Under the pieces are notes generated by a model. The model ran no database searches. It saw only the letters and a list, made by a program, of their open reading frames with translations, and was not told where the DNA came from. From Chloroflexota bacterium (GTDB lineage Bacteria > Chloroflexota > Anaerolineae > 4572-78 > J111), in the NCBI GenBank assembly GCA_003694775.1, contig RFJV01000611.1:1-12313 (forward strand): a stretch of 12,313 nt of DNA, read 5' to 3'. Each line of letters begins with the position of its first letter. Within the stretch, counting starts at the first letter, position 1. This document shows, piece by piece, positions 1 through 5,138 of this stretch. The translations under genes were made by a program, and so were the position numbers.

Positions 1-1
1 G

Positions 2-163
2 GTGGCCGCGGTCATTTACGGACGGGACGGGCAGGTCATCAATGTCGGCTTTACCTATGTTGACCCGCCAACCCTGCCGCCGGGACAGCAGGCCCGGTAC
101 GACGTCATCTTTTCCTACTATCCCCGCTACTACAGCCAGAAAGTGATTGTCTTTGAGGAGTAG
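2..163 (+). CDS. FxLYD-domain protein, C-terminal fragment (5' end outside window)
   Basis: An open frame enters from the left edge and ends at a TAG at 161-163, giving the last 53 residues of a protein. The tail contains a stretch of the type VIYGRDGQVINVG, then a tyrosine-valine-aspartate-proline turn and LPPGQQARYDV, followed by paired beta-strand-like residues. This is the usual pattern of an FxLYD domain, a small beta-sandwich found near the C-terminus of secreted or lipid-anchored proteins of many Gram-positive and Chloroflexota species. The function of the full protein cannot be told from this piece. The gene ends 15 bases before a strong terminator. The frame is not interrupted and codon use looks like that of its neighbours. 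The family call is recognition by eye, with moderate certainty. Confidence 0.7.
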   Translation: MAAVIYGRDGQVINVGFTYVDPPTLPPGQQARYDVIFSYYPRYYSQKVIVFEE

Positions 164-178
164 GACTTTCTCCGCCCG

Positions 179-212
179 AAAAAGAAAACCCCGTGACATC
201 ACGGGGTTTTTT
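179..212. terminator. Bidirectional intrinsic terminator between convergent genes
   Basis: A perfect stem CCCCGTG (189-195) / CACGGGG (200-206) with a 4-base loop is followed on the + strand by six T (207-212). On the - strand it is followed by an equally good U-tract, because 179-188 reads as A5-G-A4 on the + strand. It can end the FxLYD gene (+) and the pilin gene (-), whose stop lies 42 bases away. Confidence 0.9.
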
Positions 213-248
213 AATAAATAGAAATTTGTGCAGAGATGGATAAAAAAA

Positions 249-395
249 TTAGAGGTTGTTTACGATGTTGCTGAAGACGTTGCCAACCACCGGGCCGAGC
301 AGAAGCAGAATCGCAATCACCACGATGGCGACCAGCACCAGGATGAGGGCGTATTCTACCAGACCCTGACCTTCTTCACGCGGCAGGAATAACAT
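249..395 (-). CDS. Flp/Fap-type pilin (type IVb-like prepilin), 48 aa
   Basis: This small gene on the - strand runs from ATG at 395-393 to TAA at 251-249 and encodes 48 residues. The start is MLFLPREEGQGLVEY, with a short charged leader ending in Gly9, then QGLVEY and an unbroken hydrophobic helix (ALILVLVAIVVIAILLLLG) and a short polar tail ending in NNL. Flp/Fap pilins have exactly this layout: a prepilin peptidase cuts after the glycine, and Glu-Tyr lies at positions 5-6 of the mature subunit. The mature protein would be 39 residues, which is normal for Flp. Pilus subunits of this kind assemble through a Tad-type secretion system, and no tad genes are visible here. A ribosome site AGGAGG (404-409, complement) lies 8 bases before the start. 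The product is almost all membrane helix, so the exact role (adhesion, surface fibre) remains an inference. Confidence 0.93.
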   Translation of the reverse strand: MLFLPREEGQGLVEYALILVLVAIVVIAILLLLGPVVGNVFSNIVNNL

Positions 396-422
396 GGCTT
401 TATCCTCCTTTCCTCAAGTAGT

Positions 423-438
423 ACCGGTGTAAACCGGT
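423..438 (-). promoter_or_regulatory. Hairpin in the predicted leader of the pilin gene
   Basis: Two copies of the self-complementary hexamer ACCGGT (423-428 and 433-438) are separated by 4 bases. They can fold into a 6-bp tetraloop hairpin in the pilin mRNA leader, or act as two adjacent protein-binding boxes. A third, similar box (TACCGGA) follows at 451-457. The sequence pattern is clear; any role is inferred. Confidence 0.4.
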
Positions 439-446
439 CCATTTTT

Positions 447-475
447 ACCTTACCGGAAAACGCTCCCAATCTCAA
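447..475 (-). promoter_or_regulatory. Candidate sigma-70 promoter for the pilin gene
   Basis: Read on the - strand there is a -35-like TTGAGA (475-470) and a -10-like TAAGGT (452-447) separated by exactly 17 bases. Spacing is ideal but the -10 is poor. It would give a leader of about 45 bases that holds the ACCGGT hairpin. No better candidate was seen in 396-500. Confidence 0.3.
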
Positions 476-540
476 TAGGATAAGGGTACTACAAGCAATG
501 GCGGTTGCGGTAGGGCTGTCCCTGCGGTTTTTTCGTTCAT

Positions 541-568
541 CGTTGCCGGGCCAACGGCTATGCCCGGC
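541..568. repeat. Overlapping alternative hairpins
   Basis: GCCGGGC (545-551) pairs perfectly with GCCCGGC (562-568). The same region also offers CGTTG (541-545) pairing with CAACG (552-556), and the two foldings exclude each other. No T-tract follows, so it is not an obvious terminator. It lies in the roughly 300-base gene-free stretch between the pilin and GH88 genes, upstream of the mapped GH88 promoter. Confidence 0.35.
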
Positions 569-582
569 CCCGTACCCCCAGA

Positions 583-603
583 TTTATCCAGCATCTGGAT
601 AAA
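583..603. promoter_or_regulatory. Perfect interrupted palindrome, candidate second operator of the GH88 operon
   Basis: The arms TTTATCCAG (583-591) and CTGGATAAA (595-603) are perfect inverted repeats around a CAT spacer. The site ends 19 bases before the -35 hexamer of the GH88 promoter, where an activator or an upstream operator would sit. Its sequence is unrelated to the GTACGTAC operator, so it would be read by a different protein. The symmetry is seen directly; the regulatory role is inferred. Confidence 0.5.
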
Positions 604-622
604 CCCATACCTTACCAAAGAC

Positions 623-651
623 TTGACATTTCGCTACTATCCGGTTATAAT
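623..651 (+). promoter_or_regulatory. Sigma-70 promoter of the GH88-isomerase-kduD operon
   Basis: A consensus -35 TTGACA (623-628) and a consensus -10 TATAAT (646-651) are separated by 17 bases, which is textbook perfect. Transcription should begin near 658, inside the operator that directly follows the -10. A promoter this strong would need tight repression, which fits the operator position. Confidence 0.9.
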
Positions 652-665
652 TGGTACGTACCAGT
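651..665. promoter_or_regulatory. AraR-type operator (GTACGTAC core) of the GH88 operon
   Basis: The 12-bp perfect palindrome TGGTACGTACCA (652-663) begins one base inside the end of the -10 hexamer and covers the expected start point. The wider site ATTGGTACGTACCAGT (650-665) closely resembles the known Bacillus AraR operator pattern, which also has a GTACGTAC centre. The same core sits in the promoter of the repressor gene at 4770 (-). Further GTAC tetramers follow at 664-667 and 678-681. Binding here would block RNA polymerase directly. Confidence 0.8.
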
Positions 666-696
666 ACTAATCAGACCGTACCTAACGGAGTGCACC

Positions 697-1899
697 ATGC
701 CGCAAGATAATACCCAAAACATGCCAGACCTGCACCAAACGTACCTCGTCCTGCTGAACCGTGTTTGCCGCATTCACCACCGGTTTGGAGACCAGTTCCC
801 AACAATTGGAGAACAGCACACCTACCGCAGAACCGAAAACAACAACTGGATGGCCGCCTTTTGGCCCGGCATTCTTTGGCTAACCTGGGCGGCTACCAGC
901 GATGATGAGATACGCCGGCATGCGGAGTCACTGCTCCCCAGCTTCCGGCAGAGACTGGACCGGCAGGTCCACATTACCCATGATTTAGGCTTCCTTTATA
1001 CCCTCAGCGCGCGGGCACAGTATCAACTGACCGGAGACGAGACCGCCCGGCAGTTGGCCCTGCGGGCCGCCGGCCTTCTGGCAAAAAGGTACAATGCCGC
1101 CGGACGGTATCTGCAGGCCTGGGGAGACCTCACCCATCCCGTGGAACGCGGCCGTACTATCATTGATTCAATGATGAATGTCCCGTTATTATTCTGGGCT
1201 TCACGGGAGGAAAACCGGGAAGATTATTACACCCACGCGGCCAATCATCTGGATACTCTGCGTCAGTACCTGATTCGGGAAGATGGCAGTTCATACCACG
1301 CCTACTTTTTTAATCCAGATACGGGCGACCCCCTGTACCCCAAAACTGTGCAGGGATATTCGGACCACTCCCTCTGGTCACGCGGCCAGGCCTGGACAAT
1401 CTACGGCTGTGCCGTCGCCTCCGAATGGTGCCCGGAGCAGGATTACCTCTCTACGGCCAAGAAAGCGGCACGGCGGTTTATCGACGAACTGCCGCCGGAT
1501 GGTATTCCCTGGTGGGACCTGCGCTTGCCCCCGCATGCCCCCCATCACCGCGATACATCAGCCGGAGCAGTCGCCGCGGCGGGAATGGTGCGTATCGCCT
1601 GCCTCTCAGAGGGGGAGGAGGCCGAATTTTGGCGACAGCAGGCCGAAACGATGTTCATTACCCTGACCATCCACTGCCTGGATACCCACCCGGAGGCCGA
1701 GGGCTTTTTACGCCAGGGCGCGGCCCATGTCCCGGACGGCTGGGGAATTGGCGGTTATCTGATTTACGGCGACTACTTCTACCTGGAAGGTTTGCAGTTC
1801 CTGTTAGGCCGCGGCCCCGATTTCTGGGGCAACGGCACCCTGGAACGGCGGTTAAACTTATCTGCTGTACCCGCCGTGGGGAAAAGCGAACACCCGTAG
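697..1899 (+). CDS. Unsaturated glucuronyl hydrolase, glycoside hydrolase family 88
   Basis: A 400-residue enzyme without signal peptide, so cytoplasmic. GH88 enzymes hydrate the 4,5 double bond at the non-reducing end of lyase-made oligosaccharides and so release an unsaturated uronate that opens to 4-deoxy-5-keto-hexuronate. The (alpha/alpha)6-barrel signatures are visible: a Trp-rich NNNWMAAFWPG at about 48-58, HDLGF with Asp96, and IIDSMMN with Asp157; these two aspartates match the catalytic pair described for Bacillus UGL. Later come GYSDHSLWSRGQAW at 220-233 and RDTSAGAVAA at 285-294. Length is normal for the family. GGAG (687-690) lies 6 bases before the ATG. It is the first gene of an operon under the strong promoter at 623-651 and the GTACGTAC operator, and is followed by an isomerase and kduD that use its product. 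The polymer of origin cannot be read from the sequence. GH105 is the nearest alternative family, but motif spacing favours GH88. Confidence 0.92.
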   Translation: MPQDNTQNMPDLHQTYLVLLNRVCRIHHRFGDQFPTIGEQHTYRRTENNNWMAAFWPGILWLTWAATSDDEIRRHAESLLPSFRQRLDRQVHITHDLGFLYTLSARAQYQLTGDETARQLALRAAGLLAKRYNAAGRYLQAWGDLTHPVERGRTIIDSMMNVPLLFWASREENREDYYTHAANHLDTLRQYLIREDGSSYHAYFFNPDTGDPLYPKTVQGYSDHSLWSRGQAWTIYGCAVASEWCPEQDYLSTAKKAARRFIDELPPDGIPWWDLRLPPHAPHHRDTSAGAVAAAGMVRIACLSEGEEAEFWRQQAETMFITLTIHCLDTHPEAEGFLRQGAAHVPDGWGIGGYLIYGDYFYLEGLQFLLGRGPDFWGNGTLERRLNLSAVPAVGKSEHP

Positions 1900-1962
1900 G
1901 GCAAAAAAATACCGCCTGACACAAGACCAACGACGATTTTTATGATTTTCATAGGGAAATCC

Positions 1963-1988
1963 GTGGGGCGACATTAATGTCGCCCTAC
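1963..1988. repeat. GTAG/CTAC-type palindromic element between GH88 and isomerase genes
   Basis: The core 1966-1985 is a perfect 20-bp palindrome with arms GGGCGACATT and AATGTCGCCC. It is extended by one wobble pair and two further pairs to 1963-1988, so it starts GTGG and ends CTAC. No T-run follows, so it is not a simple terminator. As an RNA hairpin in the intercistronic spacer it could protect the upstream mRNA. It resembles the elements at 4916-4978 and 11087-11116. Confidence 0.6.
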
Positions 1989-2019
1989 CCCAACGTTATT
2001 TTATACGAGGAGTAAAACA

Positions 2020-2838
2020 ATGGATTACTTTGCCTCTGTTAGCCCTTGTACTCAAGGCCCGTCTTTGCCGTACAATCCTTGCCAACTGCTGGACTTTTGC
2101 TACCTCAGCCTTCAGGATGGTGAGACATACCAGAACCATTCGGGCGAACGAGAGATTTTAGCCGTTATACTGGGAGGTCGAGCCAATTTCTCCATCAACG
2201 GGCACTCATTCTCCCACGTCGGTGGACGACCCACCGTCTTTGCCGGTAAACCGCACTCGGTCTACATCCCGTACGGCGCCGACTACCAGATTGCGGCCGC
2301 AGGGCCGGTAGAAATCGCTCTGGTCAGTGCTCCCAGCGACATGCCCGCGACTCCCTACATCATCCCTCCCGATAGAGTGGTGCGCGGTATTTGGGGCGCG
2401 GCCAACTTCAAACGCTACTACCACCAGATTCTGACCCAGACATCCCAGGGCGACCTGCCGGCCCGCCGGCTGATTGTCGGCGAAACATTTACGCCCAGCG
2501 GCAACTGGAGCACCTATCCGCCGCACAAGCATGAAGTGGACCATCTCCCCCAGGAAGCCTTCCACGAGGAAATGTACTTTTTTAAGGTTTCCCCCGTCGA
2601 CGGGTTCGGTATTGCCCGGTACTACAACGATAAAGGCATAGAAGCCAATTTTACGGTGCGGGACAACACCATCCTGATGATTCCCGATGGCTACCATACG
2701 GTTGTCAGCGCACCCGGCTGCACCACCTACTATCTTTGGGTGCTGGCCGGAGAACACCGCACTCAGGCTGTGGTGGAAGACTCTTCGCTGGCGTGGGTCA
2801 GCCGGACCGTTCCGATGCTGAGAGAGCTGGGGGCATAG
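2020..2838 (+). CDS. iolB: IolB/KduI-family uronate isomerase, IolB-type; probable 5-keto-4-deoxyuronate isomerase in this context
   Basis: A 272-residue bicupin of the KduI/IolB family. The second cupin carries the metal site: YPPHKH with His169 and His171, then HEEMYF with Glu184, and IPDGYH with His226, matching the three histidines and one glutamate known in KduI. Twelve residues separate the second histidine from the glutamate, and the run SGNWSTYPPHKH, LPQEAF, PDGYH and TTYYLWVLAG follows IolB (5-deoxy-glucuronate isomerase of inositol breakdown). E. coli KduI has only four residues there. No inositol gene is present; the neighbours are GH88 and kduD, so the likely reaction is 4-deoxy-5-keto-hexuronate to 3-deoxy-2,5-diketo-gluconate. 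That function is inferred; family membership is seen. AGGAG (2008-2012) lies 7 bases before the ATG, and the next gene begins 9 bases after the stop. No signal peptide is visible. Confidence 0.88.
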   Translation: MDYFASVSPCTQGPSLPYNPCQLLDFCYLSLQDGETYQNHSGEREILAVILGGRANFSINGHSFSHVGGRPTVFAGKPHSVYIPYGADYQIAAAGPVEIALVSAPSDMPATPYIIPPDRVVRGIWGAANFKRYYHQILTQTSQGDLPARRLIVGETFTPSGNWSTYPPHKHEVDHLPQEAFHEEMYFFKVSPVDGFGIARYYNDKGIEANFTVRDNTILMIPDGYHTVVSAPGCTTYYLWVLAGEHRTQAVVEDSSLAWVSRTVPMLRELGA

Positions 2839-2847
2839 GGGGCAAGG

Positions 2848-3606
2848 ATGGAACTGTTCAGCCTGGAAGGATGTACCGCCCTGGTCACCGGGGTAAACCG
2901 GGGGATTGGCCTGGCCCTGGCCGAGGCCCTGGCCGAAGCCGGGGCCGACATTATCGGTCTGTACCGGACAGACTGCCGCGCCGCCGAAAAAGCAGTCACC
3001 CGATATGGCCGCCGGTTTCATGCCCTGCAGTGCAACCTGGAGCAAACACCGGTTGAGGGGCTGTCCGAAGCCGTCCGGCAGGCGGTCAATCTGGGGGGGC
3101 GGCTGGATATTGTGGTCAACAATGCCGGGATTATCCGCCGGTCGCCGGCGGTGGAGCACAGCGAAACCGATTGGGACGCGGTTCTGCAGGTCAACCTGAA
3201 AGCAGTATTTTTCCTGACCCAGGCCGCGGCCCGGGTGATGAAGGAGCAGGGGCGGGGAAAAATTATCAACATTGCCTCGATGCTTTCGTTTCAGGGAGGC
3301 ATTCTGGTCCCCTCGTATACGGCCTCCAAGCACGGGGTGGTGGGCATTACCCGTGCCCTGGCAAACGAATGGGCGGCCTGCGGCATTAACGTCAACGCCA
3401 TTGCCCCCGGCTATATTGCCACCGACAACACAGCCCCGTTACGGGCCGACCCGGTCCGAAACCGGAGCATCCTGGAGCGCATTCCTGCCGGGCGATGGGG
3501 CACCCCGGCAGACCTGAAGGGCGCGGTAGTCTTCCTGGCCTCCCCGGCCTCTGATTACGTCAACGGCGCAGTGATACCGGTGGATGGCGGCTGGCTTTCA
3601 CGCTGA
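2848..3606 (+). CDS. kduD: 2-dehydro-3-deoxy-D-gluconate 5-dehydrogenase (KduD), SDR family
   Basis: A 252-residue short-chain dehydrogenase that reduces 3-deoxy-2,5-diketo-gluconate to 2-keto-3-deoxy-gluconate with NAD(P)H. The cofactor motif TGVNRGIG is at 14-21 and NNAG at 91-94, and the catalytic tetrad is Asn116, Ser144, Tyr157 and Lys161. From about residue 138 to the end it follows E. coli KduD almost residue for residue: KIINIASMLSFQGGI, PSYTASK, INVNAIAPGY, RIPAGRWG, ASDYVNG and a terminal VDGGWLSR. Length is typical (E. coli KduD is about 253). The ATG is 9 bases after the isomerase stop, with AGGGGG (2837-2842) overlapping that stop, so the two are co-translated or tightly coupled. 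The 3' end overlaps the convergent repressor gene by 9 bp and no terminator lies between them. Confidence 0.95.
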   Translation: MELFSLEGCTALVTGVNRGIGLALAEALAEAGADIIGLYRTDCRAAEKAVTRYGRRFHALQCNLEQTPVEGLSEAVRQAVNLGGRLDIVVNNAGIIRRSPAVEHSETDWDAVLQVNLKAVFFLTQAAARVMKEQGRGKIINIASMLSFQGGILVPSYTASKHGVVGITRALANEWAACGINVNAIAPGYIATDNTAPLRADPVRNRSILERIPAGRWGTPADLKGAVVFLASPASDYVNGAVIPVDGGWLSR

Positions 3607-4770
3607 AGAATCTCGGAGGGGGGCCGTAGAGCGGCGCTGGATAAAGGTAGCCGGCAGTAAATAGGTCTGGGGCGGGAATTCCTCACCGCTCAGACGGCGC
3701 ACAAACAGCACCCCGGCCTGGCGGCCAATGGCTTCGCCGGGCAAAGCAAAGGTGGTTAAAGGCACTTCAAAATGCTGGATAGTCGGCAGGTTGTCAACCG
3801 AAACAAGCGACACATCCTGGGGGATGTTCAGACCCGCATCGCGCAGGGCTTTGTAGACCCCCATCGCCACATTATCGTTAAAGCAGAAGACTGCGGTGGG
3901 GCGGTCGGCGGGGGTGGTGCCCCATACATCCAGGGCGGCCCGGTAAGCCGGCTCGGCCAGAAGCGTACTGCTCGGCATCGACTGATTCAGGGCCTGCGTA
4001 TAGGGCGAAAGCTCCACCACCCGCGGGGTCATTCCCCGCTCCTGCATGGCCCGGATATACCCGGCCGCCCGGTCCTGGCCCGTGCTGTAATCCAGAAAGC
4101 CAAGATGGACGATGTGACGATGGCCCAAATCCAGCAAGTGGCGGGTGGCCTCGTAGCCGATGCGTTCGTTATCGGTCGACACGCAGTCGCCCACGGCCCC
4201 GTTCTTGTCCGGCAAGGTAGCCCGCCGGCCCAGAAAAACGTAGGGGACATCCTGACTGCGCAGGAAATTTACCAGCGGCTGTGGATTACCGTACCGGGGG
4301 GGGACAATAGCCAGTCCGGAGATGCGCCGGCTCAACAACCGCTCCACGTGCACCAGCAGGTCATCGGCCTCGTCCCGGTAAAAATCCAGCGTAAGGGTAT
4401 ACCCTACGTTGTGCAGAGTGGTGTAGAGGGCGCTGGCCAACTGCGGATAAAAGAAGTGGAACGTTGGCGCGCCGGTTATCAGGGTGATGATGCCGCGGGG
4501 TTCTCCATCCTGCTTCTGCTCCAGCACAAAAGTACCTGTTCCCGGCACACTCTGCAGAAAGCCCATCTGAATCAGGGCCTGGATGGCCTGGCGGACGGTC
4601 GCCCGGCTGACTTCAAGCTGGTTCTGCAGAATACGCTCCGACGGCAAGGCCTCACCCGCTTGCAGAGTGCCGTCCATAATCTGGGTTTGCAGGGCCGTCC
4701 GCAGACGAACGTGAAGGGGGGCCGGGGTGGGGGTATCCAGTACTTTTTTAACCCGTTCGATATCGAGCAT
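3598..4770 (-). CDS. AraR-like transcriptional repressor: GntR winged helix plus LacI-type sugar-sensing domain
   Basis: A 390-residue regulator. Residues about 17-85 are a GntR winged helix-turn-helix with LPSERILQNQLEVSRATVRQ followed by the wing GTGTFV. Residues about 92-385 form a periplasmic-binding-protein-like sensor of the LacI/GalR kind, with TDNERIGYEATRHLL, GHRHIVHLG, FCFNDNVAMG and DVSLVSVDN. This fusion is the AraR architecture. ATG at 4770-4768 is chosen because AAAGGAAA lies just upstream, homology starts there, and a longer frame opening at 4851 would swallow the gene's own promoter and operator. It probably binds GTACGTAC sites at 651-665 and 4796-4825, so it represses the GH88 operon and itself until a sugar or uronate ligand binds the sensor. 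The ligand is unknown; linkage to GH88 and kduD suggests a uronate intermediate or oligouronide rather than arabinose. Its 3' end overlaps kduD. Confidence 0.93.
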   Translation of the reverse strand: MLDIERVKKVLDTPTPAPLHVRLRTALQTQIMDGTLQAGEALPSERILQNQLEVSRATVRQAIQALIQMGFLQSVPGTGTFVLEQKQDGEPRGIITLITGAPTFHFFYPQLASALYTTLHNVGYTLTLDFYRDEADDLLVHVERLLSRRISGLAIVPPRYGNPQPLVNFLRSQDVPYVFLGRRATLPDKNGAVGDCVSTDNERIGYEATRHLLDLGHRHIVHLGFLDYSTGQDRAAGYIRAMQERGMTPRVVELSPYTQALNQSMPSSTLLAEPAYRAALDVWGTTPADRPTAVFCFNDNVAMGVYKALRDAGLNIPQDVSLVSVDNLPTIQHFEVPLTTFALPGEAIGRQAGVLFVRRLSGEEFPPQTYLLPATFIQRRSTAPLRDSSA

Positions 4771-4795
4771 CGGCGTTTCCTTTTCTGGAGCAAAT

Positions 4796-4825
4796 AATAC
4801 ATACCGGTACGTACTGGTATGTATT
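4796..4825. promoter_or_regulatory. 30-bp AraR-type operator of the repressor gene (autoregulation)
   Basis: The arms AATACATACCGGTAC (4796-4810) and GTACTGGTATGTATT (4811-4825) are inverted repeats with one mismatched pair out of 15. The centre is GTACGTAC, as at the GH88 promoter. On the - strand the site overlaps the -10 hexamer by 3 bases and covers the start point of the repressor gene, so binding should shut off its own transcription. A further GTAC is at 4826-4829. Confidence 0.85.
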
Positions 4826-4851
4826 GTACCAGTTTTCTCACAGCTGGTCAA
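4823..4851 (-). promoter_or_regulatory. Sigma-70 promoter of the AraR-like repressor gene
   Basis: On the - strand, TTGACC (4851-4846) and TACAAT (4828-4823) are separated by 17 bases. The start point should fall near 4816, within the palindromic operator. This supports the ATG at 4770 and a leader of about 45 bases. Confidence 0.8.
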
Positions 4852-4915
4852 ATGCAGTCACAGAAAGGGGTGCGTTTCAATTTGGCGGCAAACAGGATAT
4901 CCGCCTACAGCATCA

Positions 4916-4978
4916 TGGTAGCTGGGGCATCCCTATACCCCAGAAAATGGGCCAGGCATAGGGATGCCGGCCCTACCA
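4916..4978. repeat. Long imperfect inverted repeat of GTAG/CTAC type
   Basis: TGGTAG (4916-4921) pairs with CTACCA (4973-4978), and GGCATCCCTAT (4926-4936) pairs perfectly with ATAGGGATGCC (4958-4968); four bases in each arm do not pair. A competing hairpin CTGGGG/CCCCAG (4922-4927/4938-4943) lies inside. It sits in the 368-base gap between the divergent repressor and transporter genes and shares GTAG...GGCATCCC with the element at 11087-11116. No clear + strand promoter for the transporter operon was found in this gap. Confidence 0.55.
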
Positions 4979-5081
4979 CCAATGAAAATTCGCCCCAAAA
5001 ATGAAATACACCCCACAGAAAGGTGAGGTGGTTTATGGAGTAAGTCAGAGAATATTCGCGCCGCAGGACAAAATTAAAACA

Positions 5082-5110
5082 GAGATTGGAGGTAGAAGTC
5101 CCTCCATCTC
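5082..5110 (+). promoter_or_regulatory. Leader hairpin before the binding-protein gene
   Basis: GAGAT (5082-5086) and GGAGG (5088-5092) pair with CCTCC (5101-5105) and ATCTC (5106-5110), leaving one bulged T at 5087 and an 8-base loop. It ends 28 bases before the ATG at 5139 and hides a Shine-Dalgarno-like GGAGG, but not the true ribosome site at 5127-5132. No T-run follows, so it is more likely an mRNA-stability or regulatory leader structure than a terminator. Confidence 0.45.
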
Positions 5111-5138
5111 ACCCACAATTTACATCAGGAGGATAACC

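Noticed and set aside
2206..3333. A 375-codon - strand open frame across the isomerase and kduD
   Set aside because: It is antisense to two strongly recognisable genes, has low-complexity Gly/Gln-rich composition and no ribosome site or family match.
3772..4797. A long + strand open frame of 341 codons opposite the repressor gene
   Set aside because: It is the antisense shadow of the GntR/LacI-type coding sequence, has no recognisable domain and would span the repressor's own start region.
4771..4851. A 27-residue N-terminal extension of the repressor
   Set aside because: The extension would be coded by the promoter and operator; a good ribosome site and family homology support the ATG at 4770.
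5001..5138. Earlier in-frame start for the binding lipoprotein
   Set aside because: It would place 46 residues before a clear lipoprotein signal peptide. AGGAGG directly precedes the ATG at 5139.
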